From: Lysobacterales bacterium 15-68-25
GTDB taxonomy: Bacteria > Pseudomonadota > Gammaproteobacteria > Xanthomonadales > Rhodanobacteraceae
DNA: 64,000 nt
Direction of reading: 5' to 3'
Assembly: GCA_002279065.1 (NCBI GenBank)
Contig: NCKB01000002.1
Span: forward strand, 186,001-250,000
Shown here piece after piece: positions 29,279 to 38,788 of the stretch. The notes beneath the pieces were generated by a model. The model saw nothing but the letters and a program-made list of their open reading frames with translations. It made no database searches and was not told the DNA's origin. The position numbers were made by a program, and so were the translations under genes. How positions within the stretch are numbered: the stretch's first letter is position 1; each line of letters begins with the position of its first letter.

Positions 29279-32200
29279 GTGAATACCAATACGAACAAAC
29301 TGGCCATGTCCGTGCGGACGGCCCTGTCGGTCGGTGCGGTGCTCGCGGCCGGTATCGCCATGCCTGCGTTCGCGCAGGATGCGAACCAGAAGCCGGCGGA
29401 CCAGAAGGACGCCACCACGCTGCAGACCATCACCGTCACCGGTTCGCACATCCGTCGCGTGGACCTGGAGACCTCCAACCCGGTGGTCACCATCGACGCG
29501 GCCCAGATCAAGGCCACCGGCAAGATGACCCTGGGCGACATCGTCCAGCAGCTGCCGGCCGTGACCGGCGGCAACACCAACCCGCAGGTCAACAACGGCG
29601 GCGGTTCGGGTTCGAGCAGCGTGGGCCTGCGCGGCCTCGGCGCGCAGCGCACCCTGATCCTGATCGACGGCAAGCGCATCATCAACGGCGATCCGAACTC
29701 GATCCCGGCCGACATGATCGAGCGCATCGAAGTGCTGACCGACGGCGCGTCCTCGGTGTACGGCTCCGACGCGATCGGCGGCGTGGTCAACTTCATCCTG
29801 AAGAAGGACTACCAGGGCGCCCAGTTCGCCGTGAACTACGGCCAGTCCGGCCATGCTGACGGCCGCTCGAAGGGTTACACCTTCACGTTCGGCCAGACGT
29901 CGGACAAGGGCAGCATCATGGGCGGCATCGACTACAACAAGACCGAAGCCGTCCTTGCCAAGAACCGCGACTTCTCGAAGAACTCGGTGTCGATCTACGG
30001 CAGCAGCCAGACCCCGGTCTACAGCTACGTCGGCGGCTCCAGCTTCCCGGCCTATGGCAACGTCCAGCTGCCGACCGCCTACCAGGCGCAGTACGGCTGC
30101 AAGCGCGTGGCGCTGAACCCGGGTGCCAGCGGCCAGAACATCGCGACCGACTACCACTGCTTCACGAACGCCGACAAGTACAACTACGCGTCGGTGAACC
30201 TGATCCAGACCCCGCAGGAACGCACCAGCATGTTCCTGAAGGGCACCTACAACCTGGGTGACCACGTCCAGGCCTACTTCGACGGCTACCACAACAAGAC
30301 CAGCGCCGGCTTCCAGCTGGCTCCGTCGCTGTTCGGCAGCCTGTACGGCGGTGTGATCTCGAAGGACTCGTACTACAACCCGTGGGGTGTGGACTTCTCC
30401 TCCTCGGGCAACGACTTCCGCGCACGCCTCGTGTCGGCGGGCAACCGCTCGGCCAACTACGGCACCAGCACCGACCAGATCCACACCGGCTTCAAGGGCG
30501 ACTTCACGTTCCTTGACCACGACTGGAACTGGGATGTGGGCATGGGTTACGGCCACTTCTCGCAGCAGGTCATCACCCGCGGCCTGCCGAACGTCACCCA
30601 GCTGAACGCCGACCTCGGCCCGTCGCACCTCGATCCGGCCACCGGCAAGGTGGTGTGCGATTCCGGCGCTCCGGGCTGCACCCCGTTCAACCCGTTCAAC
30701 CTGTTCGATCCGAACTCGGTCGCCGCCCTGCAGGCCGCCGCGGTGCCGGCGATCAGCAACAACTTCTCGATCGAGCGCAGCTACACGGCCGACATCAACG
30801 GCGGCCTGTTCGAGCTGCCGGCCGGTACCGTCCAGCTCGCCGCCGGCGTGTCCTACCGCAAGGAGTACACCCGTTCGGAGATCGATCCGCTGCTGCTGAT
30901 CGACCCGGCCACCGGCAACTGCACCCTGGGCAGCCAGTGCTCGTCGCCGCTGCGTGGCGGCTACAACGTGAAGGAAGGCTACGCCGAGGCGTTCATCCCG
31001 GTGCTCAGCGATCTGCCCTACGTGCAGGCGCTGAACGTCACCATCGGTGACCGCTACTCCAAGTTCAGCACCTTCGGCAGCACCAACAACACCAAGTTCG
31101 CGGTGGAATACCGCCCGATCTCCGACCTGCTGCTGCGCGGCACGGTCTCGAAGGTGTTCCGTGCGCCGACCGTGGGCGACGTGTACAACTCGCCGATCAG
31201 CGACGCGCCGAAGCTCAGCAGCGATCCCTGCGACGGCATCACCACCGCTGGCAACCCGGCGTGCGTGGGCGTGCCGACCGACGGCAGCTTCGTCAACCAG
31301 GACGTGGCGGTCGGCCAGCAGATCAAGGGCACCATCGCCGGCTCGAAGTACGCCAACTTCCCGCTGGGTCCGGAGCGCGGCAAGTCGTTCGACTGGGGCT
31401 TCGTCTACTCGCCGAGCTACGTGCAGGGCCTGTCGGTCAGCGCCGACGTGTGGAAGGTCTACCTGAACGACACGATCTCCTCGATCGGTGCGCAGACGGT
31501 GCTTGACCTCTGCTACAACGGCGCCACCCAGTACTGCCCGCTGATCACCCGCTTCCCGGCGGGCAGCGCCAACCCGGGCCAGATCGCGCAGATCGTCGAG
31601 CCGGTCGGCAACCTGGGCCGCACCGACGTGTCGGGCGTGGACATCTCGGCCCGTTACAAGCTGCCGCAGTTCTCCTTCGGCAACTTCGTGGTGGGCCTGG
31701 ACGCGACCTACATGTCGCGTTACGACCAGCAGACCGCCCCGGGCACCTCGGCCAACGTCGTGTACCACGATGCCGGCCACTTCATGCCGTTCGGCTCGAG
31801 CCAGGCGTCGACCTGCCCGAGCGGCGGCGGCGTGTGCCTGTTCCCGCGCTGGCGCGGCAACACCTTCGTGAACTGGAACCTCGACAACTGGAGCGCCTCC
31901 TGGCGCATGCGCTACATCGGCGCGTTCCGCAACGGCTCGAAGAGCCCGTCGCAGGACACCAACCCGGTGCAGGGCATCCCCGGCTACGAGTTCAAGTACG
32001 GCGCGACCGTCTACAACGACGTGCAGGTGGGCTACAACTTCGAGCCGATCAACACCCGCGTCGACCTGGGCATCAACAACCTGTTCGACAAGCAGCCGCC
32101 GTTCCTGTACGCGAACAACACCCTCAACGCCAACACCGATCCGAGCGATTTCGATCTGCAGGGCCGCTACTACTGGGCTCGCGTGACCGTGTCGTTCTGA
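29279..32200 (+). CDS. Large TonB-dependent outer-membrane receptor
   Basis: The 973-residue protein has a signal peptide (cleavage after MPAFAQ), a TonB box-like TLQTITVTGSHIRR, a plug with IEVLTDGASSVYGSDAIGGVVNFILKK, and a barrel with FRAPTVGDVYN and terminal ...ARVTVSF ending in Phe. Such receptors import iron carriers, vitamins, sugars or peptides. GTG 29279 is taken as start because GGGAGGG lies just upstream; an earlier in-frame codon is at 29204. Codon use is strongly biased to C-ending codons, suggesting high expression. It lies next to TPR-sulfotransferase and hydroxylase genes; the ligand is unknown. A strong terminator follows. Confidence 0.92.
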   Translation: MNTNTNKLAMSVRTALSVGAVLAAGIAMPAFAQDANQKPADQKDATTLQTITVTGSHIRRVDLETSNPVVTIDAAQIKATGKMTLGDIVQQLPAVTGGNTNPQVNNGGGSGSSSVGLRGLGAQRTLILIDGKRIINGDPNSIPADMIERIEVLTDGASSVYGSDAIGGVVNFILKKDYQGAQFAVNYGQSGHADGRSKGYTFTFGQTSDKGSIMGGIDYNKTEAVLAKNRDFSKNSVSIYGSSQTPVYSYVGGSSFPAYGNVQLPTAYQAQYGCKRVALNPGASGQNIATDYHCFTNADKYNYASVNLIQTPQERTSMFLKGTYNLGDHVQAYFDGYHNKTSAGFQLAPSLFGSLYGGVISKDSYYNPWGVDFSSSGNDFRARLVSAGNRSANYGTSTDQIHTGFKGDFTFLDHDWNWDVGMGYGHFSQQVITRGLPNVTQLNADLGPSHLDPATGKVVCDSGAPGCTPFNPFNLFDPNSVAALQAAAVPAISNNFSIERSYTADINGGLFELPAGTVQLAAGVSYRKEYTRSEIDPLLLIDPATGNCTLGSQCSSPLRGGYNVKEGYAEAFIPVLSDLPYVQALNVTIGDRYSKFSTFGSTNNTKFAVEYRPISDLLLRGTVSKVFRAPTVGDVYNSPISDAPKLSSDPCDGITTAGNPACVGVPTDGSFVNQDVAVGQQIKGTIAGSKYANFPLGPERGKSFDWGFVYSPSYVQGLSVSADVWKVYLNDTISSIGAQTVLDLCYNGATQYCPLITRFPAGSANPGQIAQIVEPVGNLGRTDVSGVDISARYKLPQFSFGNFVVGLDATYMSRYDQQTAPGTSANVVYHDAGHFMPFGSSQASTCPSGGGVCLFPRWRGNTFVNWNLDNWSASWRMRYIGAFRNGSKSPSQDTNPVQGIPGYEFKYGATVYNDVQVGYNFEPINTRVDLGINNLFDKQPPFLYANNTLNANTDPSDFDLQGRYYWARVTVSF

Positions 32201-32232
32201 TTGACTGGAACGCATTGAGTAGCTGAAGCTGG

Positions 32233-32270
32233 AAGGCCGCGCGGGGCAACCCGCGCGGCCTTTCCTTTTT
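32233..32270 (+). terminator. Intrinsic terminator after the TonB receptor
   Basis: Stem AAGGCCGCGCGGG (32233-32245), loop GCAA, CCCGCGCGGCCTT (32250-32262), then TCCTTTTT. It ends only 14 bases before the GTG of the next gene, so that sulfotransferase gene relies on read-through or on a promoter inside the receptor gene end. Confidence 0.88.
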
Positions 32271-32284
32271 GAAAAGCTTTCCCC

Positions 32285-34096
32285 GTGATCAACAACATTC
32301 TCAGCGCCCTGCAGACCGGCCGGCCCCATGACGCGGAGCAGCTGTGCAGGGCGGAGCTGGCGGTCCGCCCAAACGACGCCGACCTGACCCTTTTCCTCGC
32401 CATAGCCCTGCAGCAGCAGGGACGCCTCGCCGAGGCTGTGCCGCTCTATGCTGGGCTGGTGGAGCGGCACCCGGATAGCGCCCTGCATTGGGGCAACTAC
32501 GCCACCGCACTGCGCAGCGCCGGGCGCGAGCCCGAGGCCGCCGCCGCCTATGCGCGTGCGCTCGAGCTCGAACCGGAAAACGTCGAACAGCTGACCAACC
32601 TCGGCCTGCTGCAGATCGGCCGCCGCGAATTTCCCGCCGCGCGCGAGACCCTGCTGCGCGCCCACGCGCTGGATCCCGCGTCCCCGGCCATCCGCATCCA
32701 TGCCGCCCGCGCCTGTTCGGTGTGCCGGGACTCGCGCGCGGAGGAGCTGATCCGGCCGTGGCGCGATTGGACGGAGCTGGACGATGTGCTGCAGCTGGAG
32801 CTGGCCGACCTGCAGCTCGTGCTTGGCGAGGCCAACATCGCGCGCGTCCTGCTCGAGGAGCTGGTGGCCCGCGCGCCCGGCCACCTGTCCGCGCGGCTGC
32901 TGCTGGCCGCGGTGCACGAGCGCGTCAACGACCTCGACGGCGCCGAGGTGCTGCTGGACGAGATCCAGCGCGCCTGGCCGGTGCTCGACGAGGAGGCGAC
33001 CCGCGAGCTGACCCACCAGCGCGCGAAGATCGCCCTCCGCCGCGGCCAGCTTGCCGACGCCCGCCGCCTGCTCGAACTGGCCGGCCCGCGGACCGACGAC
33101 GACTACGCGCATTTCTTCACGCTCGCCGAGACCTGCGACAAGCTGCGCGACTATCCCGCTGCACTGGCCGCCCTGCACGAGGCGCACGCGCGGCAGATCG
33201 ACGAGCTGCGCGTGAATGCGCCGCAGCGTTTTGCGCCCGGTGCACCGATCCTGCCCGCCGCCGTCGAGCGCATCGGTGTCGAGGCGTTCCGTCGCTGGCC
33301 GGTGCTGAGCGCGCCGGATGCGGCGCACTCGCCGGTGTTCATCGTCGGCTATCCCCGCTCCGGTACCACCCTGCTGGAGCAGATGCTCGATGCGCATCCG
33401 GCGCTGCAGTCGATGGACGAGCGCCCGTTCTTCACCATCCTGTCCGATCAGCTGGCGGACTACGGCATCCGCGTGCCGCAGGATCTGGAGCAGCTCGACC
33501 AGTCGGCCTGCGACGAGTTGCGCAAAGGCTATGTCAGCCTGGTCTGCTCGAAGATCCAGCGCCGCTGGAGCGCGCAGCTGGTCGACAAGAATCCCCTGAA
33601 CATGCTGTGGCTGCCGCTGATCCACCGGATGTTCCCGCATGCGAAGTTCATCCTCGCGCTGCGCCATCCCTGCGATGTGCTGATCAGCAACTACATGCAG
33701 AACTTCCGCGCGGCGCCGCTGGCGGTGGCCAGTGCGTCACTGGAGAAGCTGGCCGAGGCCTACGTCACGGCGATGCGCTGCTGGCTGCATGACGTGGAGG
33801 TGTTCCAGCCGGACGTATTCGTCTCGCGCTACGAGGAGCTGGTGGCGGATCCGGAGCGGCAGACACGACGCATCGCCGACTTCCTCGGGCTGGAGGACGC
33901 GACGCCGCTGCTGCGATTCGATCAGCGCGCGCGCGACAAGGGCTTCATCGCCACGCCGAGCTACGCCCAGGTGACCCAGCCGGTCAACCGCAAGGGGCTG
34001 GATCGCTGGCGCCGTTACCGCGAGGCGCTCGCGCCGGCATTGCCCGTCCTGGAGCCGATGTTGCGGCACTGGGGCTACTCGGTGGACACGGACTGA
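32285..34096 (+). CDS. TPR-sulfotransferase 1
   Basis: The 603-residue protein has an N-terminal TPR array (about 1-300; repeats such as ALHWGNYATALRSAGREPEAAAAYARAL) and a C-terminal sulfotransferase domain. The PAPS 5'-phosphosulfate loop is FIVGYPRSGTTLLEQ near residues 352-366, and the 3'-phosphate motif is LALRHPCDVLISNY. Proteins of this layout are thought to sulfate peptides or glycans using PAPS, in the cytosol. Start GTG 32285 lies 14 bases after the receptor terminator. It is convergent with two further TPR-sulfotransferase genes. No signal peptide. Acceptor unknown. Confidence 0.88.
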   Translation: MINNILSALQTGRPHDAEQLCRAELAVRPNDADLTLFLAIALQQQGRLAEAVPLYAGLVERHPDSALHWGNYATALRSAGREPEAAAAYARALELEPENVEQLTNLGLLQIGRREFPAARETLLRAHALDPASPAIRIHAARACSVCRDSRAEELIRPWRDWTELDDVLQLELADLQLVLGEANIARVLLEELVARAPGHLSARLLLAAVHERVNDLDGAEVLLDEIQRAWPVLDEEATRELTHQRAKIALRRGQLADARRLLELAGPRTDDDYAHFFTLAETCDKLRDYPAALAALHEAHARQIDELRVNAPQRFAPGAPILPAAVERIGVEAFRRWPVLSAPDAAHSPVFIVGYPRSGTTLLEQMLDAHPALQSMDERPFFTILSDQLADYGIRVPQDLEQLDQSACDELRKGYVSLVCSKIQRRWSAQLVDKNPLNMLWLPLIHRMFPHAKFILALRHPCDVLISNYMQNFRAAPLAVASASLEKLAEAYVTAMRCWLHDVEVFQPDVFVSRYEELVADPERQTRRIADFLGLEDATPLLRFDQRARDKGFIATPSYAQVTQPVNRKGLDRWRRYREALAPALPVLEPMLRHWGYSVDTD

Positions 34097-34103
34097 GTCC
34101 GGC

Positions 34104-35645
34104 TCAGTCCAGGCGCAGGCGCTCCAGCTCCGGCAGGTGCGGCGCGTAGCGCCGCCAGCGTTCGACCGAGCTGCGGTAGACCGGCTGGCGCGCCTGCCAC
34201 AGGCTGGCTGTGCTCAGTGCCGGTGTGACGGCCTCGGTACTCTCTTCCACCGCGGCCTCCGGCAGGCCCAGCCAGTGCGCGAGCGCTCCGATGCAGGCGT
34301 CCGGATCGGCCACCAGCGACTCGTAGTCCACCACCTGTACCGATTCCGGGAAGCGCGACTGCCAGTGCTCCATCAGCCGCCGGGCGTCGCGCATCACCGT
34401 GGCGATGTCGCCGAAGTCGTAGGCGAAGTCCTGGGTGCCGGGGTGGAAGCTCTGCATCCACAGCGACAGCGCATTGTCGCGTGCCTCGCGCCGGCAGTGG
34501 ATGATCCGTGCGTGGGGAAACAGCGCGAGGATCAGGTCCACGTGCAGGAAGTTGTGTGGCTGCTTGTCGACGTACCAGCCCACCGGATCGTCGTCCTGCA
34601 CCAGCTGCTCCGCGTAGGTGCGTGCGGCGTCATGCATTGCGCCGATCGTGGCGGCGGTGCTGCCAGCCGCCCCGATCCTCGTCGCCAGCACGGGTAGCCA
34701 AGGCAGCTCGCCGCGATGGCGTACCTGCGGGTGACGCGCCAGCTGTTCGGCCAGCAGGGTGCTGCCCGCACGCGGCATGCCGACGATGAAGACCGGTGTC
34801 CACTCCGCAGGCACGTGCCCGGGATCGGGTAGCGTGCCGCGGCCGAGTCGCATCTCGACACTGCGCCGCCACGTCTTGCGCTGCCAGCGCACCTGTCCGT
34901 GCACGATCGCGTTGGCCTCGCGCAGCAAGCCCGCCGCCCGCGCCGTCTCGCCGACATCATCGAACGCCTTGCCCAGCGCGAACAGCAGACCGCTCCGTGC
35001 GTAGGGAGCCAGTTCGTCACGATCCAGCCAGTGCCGGAAGCGCTCGAAGTCCGGGTGATCGGTTGTGCCGTAGCGTTGCAGCGAGGACAGGCCGAGCGGC
35101 ACGTGCCAGTCGGCGGCCTGCGGGCTGCGCGCGAGTACGGTCTCGTAATGCACGCGAGCCTGGTCGAAACGGCCCAGCTGGGCTGCCAGCGCGGCGGCGT
35201 GCACGTGCAGGCGGAGATCGTCCAGCTGGACGGCGAATGCCTGTTCGCACAGGAACAGCGCATCCTCCTGCCGGCCAGCATCGTCAAGCAGTTCGATCGC
35301 GACGAGCCGGGACTCCACGTCCCCCGGGACGTGGGCGAAGCAGTTGCGAAGCAAGGTGCCGGCAGCGAGCACGCGCCCCTGCTCGCGCAGTGACCGGGCG
35401 AGCTGGAGCGCGGCGGCCAGATGGCCGGGTTCATGGGCCAGCACGTCTTCCAGAAGCGCATCCGCCGCCACACGGTCGCCGGCATGCCGTCGCAGACCGG
35501 CCAGGGCGAACCTCAACGCGGTGGAACCGGGGTGTGCGGCGACGGCCTGATCGAGCAGGATGCGAGCCCCCACGGCGTCGCCGCCCAACAGGCGCTGCTG
35601 CGCCTGCTCGAGCCATGTTTCCGGAGATGTCAGCCGGGGATCCAT
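34104..35645 (-). CDS. TPR-sulfotransferase 2
   Basis: The 513-residue protein has TPR-like helices to about 250 and a sulfotransferase domain with the 5'-PAPS loop FIVGMPRAGSTLLAEQLARHP at about 284-303 (Ala replaces the usual Ser of RSG) and 3' region IIHCRREARDNALSLWMQSF. It ends 7 bases from the stop of sulfotransferase 1 on the opposite strand and begins 8 bases after the stop of sulfotransferase 3, so genes 3 and 2 form a tight minus-strand operon. ATG start at 35645. It is distinct from its neighbours in sequence outside the motifs, so not a recent duplicate. Confidence 0.86.
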   Translation of the reverse strand: MDPRLTSPETWLEQAQQRLLGGDAVGARILLDQAVAAHPGSTALRFALAGLRRHAGDRVAADALLEDVLAHEPGHLAAALQLARSLREQGRVLAAGTLLRNCFAHVPGDVESRLVAIELLDDAGRQEDALFLCEQAFAVQLDDLRLHVHAAALAAQLGRFDQARVHYETVLARSPQAADWHVPLGLSSLQRYGTTDHPDFERFRHWLDRDELAPYARSGLLFALGKAFDDVGETARAAGLLREANAIVHGQVRWQRKTWRRSVEMRLGRGTLPDPGHVPAEWTPVFIVGMPRAGSTLLAEQLARHPQVRHRGELPWLPVLATRIGAAGSTAATIGAMHDAARTYAEQLVQDDDPVGWYVDKQPHNFLHVDLILALFPHARIIHCRREARDNALSLWMQSFHPGTQDFAYDFGDIATVMRDARRLMEHWQSRFPESVQVVDYESLVADPDACIGALAHWLGLPEAAVEESTEAVTPALSTASLWQARQPVYRSSVERWRRYAPHLPELERLRLD

Positions 35646-35653
35646 CGGCGTTC

Positions 35654-37243
35654 TCAGGCAGAGGTTTCGTCCTGCCAGCGCGGCAGGCCAAGGGCGTCGC
35701 GCAGCGGGTCCAGCAGGGCGCCATAACGCGCGCTATGGACGGTGTCACGGCGCAGCGGCTGGCGGACCTGCATCGCGCTGGGCGAGCGGACGGGCCGCTG
35801 GTTCTCGTGGAAGTTGAGGCAGGCCGGATCGAACGACAGTCCGCAGAACGACAGCAGGTCGCGGGTGCGCTGCTCGGGCTCGGCGATCAGTGCCTCGTAG
35901 TGATGCAGGTACACCTTGTCGGGATAGGCGCCGGCCAGCCGGTGCAGGTGGCGGTCGCAGTCGCGCCAGAAGCTGGCCAGGTCGTCGAAGGTACGCGTGT
36001 ACTCGTTGTTGTCCAGCTTCTGCCGGTAGCAGGAAAAGCAGGTCTCCAACGGATCGCGCAGGCAGCCGATGATGCGTGCGCCCGGCAGCATGGCGCAGAT
36101 CGCATCACCATAGATCCAGTTGCTCGGCAGCTTGTCGGTGAAGCGAGGCCGACTGCTGCGCCAGCGTGCGGTACGTTCCAGGTAACGCTCGCCGAGCCGC
36201 TGCCAATCGGCAGGCTGCATCTGCGGCACCCAGCGCGGGAACGGCTGGCCGCGCCGCCGCGACTCCTCTGCCAGCACCTGCGGCAGGTCGGGCAGCTCGC
36301 CCGAGCCTTCGACGTCGGGATGCGAGGCGAGGATCTGCTCGGCCAGCGTCGAACCGGAGCGCGGCAGGCCGACAATGAAGATCACTTGTTCGCCCAGCCG
36401 GGGGGCGGTGGCAGCGGCGGGGGGAGGAGTAAAGAAACCGGCCAGCGCATCGACTGCCTGCGAGTAGCCGGCAGCGTTCCAGCGCTGGCGTTTGCGTGCG
36501 ATCGCGTTGGCCTGCTCCAGCGCCTGCAGCGACTGTGCATAGCGTCCATGGTCGTCCAGCGCGCGGGCCAGGGCAAAGCCCATCGCAATGCGATCGTCGT
36601 CGCTGGCGCGCGGCGCGCGCAGCGCCTGCTGAAGGCCGAGGATGTCGGACTCCTCCATCCGCACGGTCTTCAGGTCCGCCAGCCCCCACCAGGCCATGCC
36701 CGCCCACGGGCGCTCGGCAATCACCTGTCGATAGATGCCGGCCGCTTCCTCCGATTGCCCGCGCATGCGCAGCAGGTCTGCGAGCAGGGCGCGGGCGTCG
36801 ACTGCGTGCGGGTCGAGCCGGACCGCTTGCTGCAGCGCCTCCGTTGCGTCTTCGTTGCGCACGCAGCGGGTGAGCATCACGCCCAGGTTGTACCAGGCCA
36901 GCGCCATCTCGGGCTGCAGGCGACAGACTTCGCGGAGCAGATGAATCGCACCATCGAAATCGCCCGCTTGCCCTAGCAGCGTGGCCAGCGTGTTGAGGCC
37001 GGGGGCATGTCCCGGGTGATGGCGAATCACCTCGCGCATCAGCGCGATGGCCGGCTGCAGTTGCCCCTGCATGCCGAGCAGGCCGGCGTGCATGCGTCGT
37101 ACTTCCGGGTGATCGGGGTGGCTCTGGAGCAGCGTGGGTAGCAGCCGGGCGGCCTCGTCCACGCGGCCGGCATCCAGTGCCAAGCCAATCCGCGAGAGCA
37201 GCTGGGTTTGTGCGGGATCGAGACCGGGGCGAGACGATGACAT
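35654..37243 (-). CDS. TPR-sulfotransferase 3
   Basis: From ATG 37243 (MSSSRPGLDP; another ATG is at 37261) the protein has 529 residues. About 1-200 form six TPR-like repeats (for instance ALAWYNLGVMLTRCVRNEDATEALQQAV), and the sulfotransferase part has IFIVGLPRSGSTLAEQILASHP near 286-307 and GARIIGCLRDPLETCFSCYRQKL as 3'-phosphate region. It heads a two-gene operon with sulfotransferase 2 and is divergent from the TPR-hydroxylase gene over about 120 bases. The sequence is most like the common TPR-containing sulfotransferase family of Xanthomonadales and sphingomonads. Confidence 0.88.
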   Translation of the reverse strand: MSSSRPGLDPAQTQLLSRIGLALDAGRVDEAARLLPTLLQSHPDHPEVRRMHAGLLGMQGQLQPAIALMREVIRHHPGHAPGLNTLATLLGQAGDFDGAIHLLREVCRLQPEMALAWYNLGVMLTRCVRNEDATEALQQAVRLDPHAVDARALLADLLRMRGQSEEAAGIYRQVIAERPWAGMAWWGLADLKTVRMEESDILGLQQALRAPRASDDDRIAMGFALARALDDHGRYAQSLQALEQANAIARKRQRWNAAGYSQAVDALAGFFTPPPAAATAPRLGEQVIFIVGLPRSGSTLAEQILASHPDVEGSGELPDLPQVLAEESRRRGQPFPRWVPQMQPADWQRLGERYLERTARWRSSRPRFTDKLPSNWIYGDAICAMLPGARIIGCLRDPLETCFSCYRQKLDNNEYTRTFDDLASFWRDCDRHLHRLAGAYPDKVYLHHYEALIAEPEQRTRDLLSFCGLSFDPACLNFHENQRPVRSPSAMQVRQPLRRDTVHSARYGALLDPLRDALGLPRWQDETSA

Positions 37244-37366
37244 CAGGCGTTGCGCTTCCATCCTGCGGGCGGTCTACCGCCCAAGGCGGGTATTATGCCC
37301 GGCCACGGCAAGCCGCCGCGCCCGAGGCGGTGCGCGGCATGGCCGCCTCCCGGAGTATCCCAGTCG

Positions 37367-38689
37367 ATGAGCACCTCTCCCCTGACCGATCCCGCGCGGT
37401 TGCACGAGCTGGCACGCGGCCAGCTGCAGCGCGGCGAGATGGCGGCCGCCGAAGCGACTTACCGGCAACTGCTCGAGCAATCGCCAGACGATGCCGAGGC
37501 CCTGATGTTCGTGGCCAACCGCGAGACGGTCCGCCGCAACGTGCCGGTTGCGATGATGCTGCTCAGCCGCGCCGAGCGTGCCCATCCGGAGCATGCCGGA
37601 GTGGCGCACCAGATCGGTAGCGCGCACCTGGCGGCCGGCGACTTCGAGGCGGCGGCGAACAGTCTGCAGCGCGCGCTTACGCTGGCCCCGCGCCTGTTTG
37701 TCGCGCGGCTGCAGCTGGGCATCGCACTGGAGCAGCTGGGGCGCGCCGACGACGCGCTGCGCGCGTATTTCATGGCCGTGCGCACGGCACAGGAACAGGG
37801 ACGCTGGCTCAGCGACGCGAACACCGCACCGGGATTGCGAGACACGGTGAAGTACGCGATGGGCTACGCCAACGCCGGTCGCCAGCGACTGTTCGAGCAG
37901 GCGCTGGAGCCGCTGCGGCAGCGTCATGGAGCGGACGAGCTGCGCCGTGTCGAGCGCGCGCTGGCGATCTACGTCGGGCTTGAACCGATGCCGGCGATCG
38001 ACCCGCGGCAGCGGCCGCTGTTCCTGTATTTTCCTGACATCCCGAGTCAGCCGTACTACCCCAGGCATCGCTTTCCCTGGCATGAGGCGCTGGAAGCGGC
38101 GACCTTCGCGATCCGCGAGGAACTGCTGGCGGTGCTGGCCGGCGAACAGCCACTCGAATCGTTCCTCGGGGTCGACAGCCCCGAGCAGGCCTCGACGATG
38201 CTGCGCGGTTCCGGCGTCGAGGCGCCCGCCTGGGACGCCTATTTCTTCCATCGCCATGGACAGCGTTACGAAGACCACGCGCGCGCCTGCCCGCGCACGA
38301 TGGCGGCACTGGACGCCTGTCCGCTGGTACGCATCCGCGACCACGCGCCGGAGGCGCTGTTTTCGGTACTGCGGCCGGGGACCCACATCCTGCCGCACCG
38401 TGGCGTCACCAACACCCGGCTGGTTACCCATCTGCCGCTGATCGTGCCTTCGGACTGCGCGTTGCGCGTAGGCGGACAGGACCATCACTGGCGCGAGGGC
38501 AGCTGCGTCACCTTCGACGACACCTTCGAGCACGAGGCCTGGAACCACAGCGACGCCACGCGGGTGGTGCTGATCCTCGACAGCTGGAACCCCGATCTCA
38601 CCGACGTCGAGCGGCTGGCGGTCACCGACCTCGTCAGTGCGATCGGCGACTTCAACTCCAGTTGCGAGCTGCCCCCGGCCAGCGCCTGA
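37367..38689 (+). CDS. TPR-aspartyl/asparaginyl beta-hydroxylase
   Basis: The 440-residue protein joins a TPR array (about 1-190) to an AspH-type Fe(II)/2-oxoglutarate oxygenase domain. The iron site is visible as His344 in ILPHRGVTNTRL and His389 in FEHEAWN, 45 residues apart; as in human AspH there is HxG and no carboxylate ligand. The Arg of DATRVVLILD should bind 2-oxoglutarate. Such enzymes hydroxylate Asp/Asn side chains, in bacteria also in natural products and lipid A. ATG 37367 follows GGAGTATCCC. It is divergent from sulfotransferase 3; sharing TPR modules with the sulfotransferases suggests related substrates. Confidence 0.88.
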   Translation: MSTSPLTDPARLHELARGQLQRGEMAAAEATYRQLLEQSPDDAEALMFVANRETVRRNVPVAMMLLSRAERAHPEHAGVAHQIGSAHLAAGDFEAAANSLQRALTLAPRLFVARLQLGIALEQLGRADDALRAYFMAVRTAQEQGRWLSDANTAPGLRDTVKYAMGYANAGRQRLFEQALEPLRQRHGADELRRVERALAIYVGLEPMPAIDPRQRPLFLYFPDIPSQPYYPRHRFPWHEALEAATFAIREELLAVLAGEQPLESFLGVDSPEQASTMLRGSGVEAPAWDAYFFHRHGQRYEDHARACPRTMAALDACPLVRIRDHAPEALFSVLRPGTHILPHRGVTNTRLVTHLPLIVPSDCALRVGGQDHHWREGSCVTFDDTFEHEAWNHSDATRVVLILDSWNPDLTDVERLAVTDLVSAIGDFNSSCELPPASA

Positions 38690-38708
38690 GTCGCGGACCG
38701 GGCGCAAA

Positions 38709-38737
38709 CAAAAAGCCGCCGCCCGGGGGCGACGGCT
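38709..38737 (-). terminator. Intrinsic terminator of the Grx-rhodanese gene
   Basis: On the minus strand, AGCCGTCGCC pairs with GGCGGCGGCT (one mismatch) around a CCCGG centre, and TTTTTGTTTG follows. It lies about 50 bases past the stop of the Grx fusion gene and is also just past the hydroxylase stop on the other strand. Confidence 0.75.
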
Positions 38738-38788
38738 CGTCCAGGTCCGGCGGCGCCAAGGCCCCGCGTCGCCCCGGGTGCCCGCCGG

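Noticed and set aside
29183-33667. A very long open frame (about 1,490 codons) on the minus strand opposite the TonB receptor and sulfotransferase 1.
   Set aside because: It is a by-product of GC-rich codon use in the plus-strand genes. The translation is low-complexity (Val, Gln, Arg, Ala, His) without domains, while the plus strand has a signal peptide, TonB motifs and PAPS loops.
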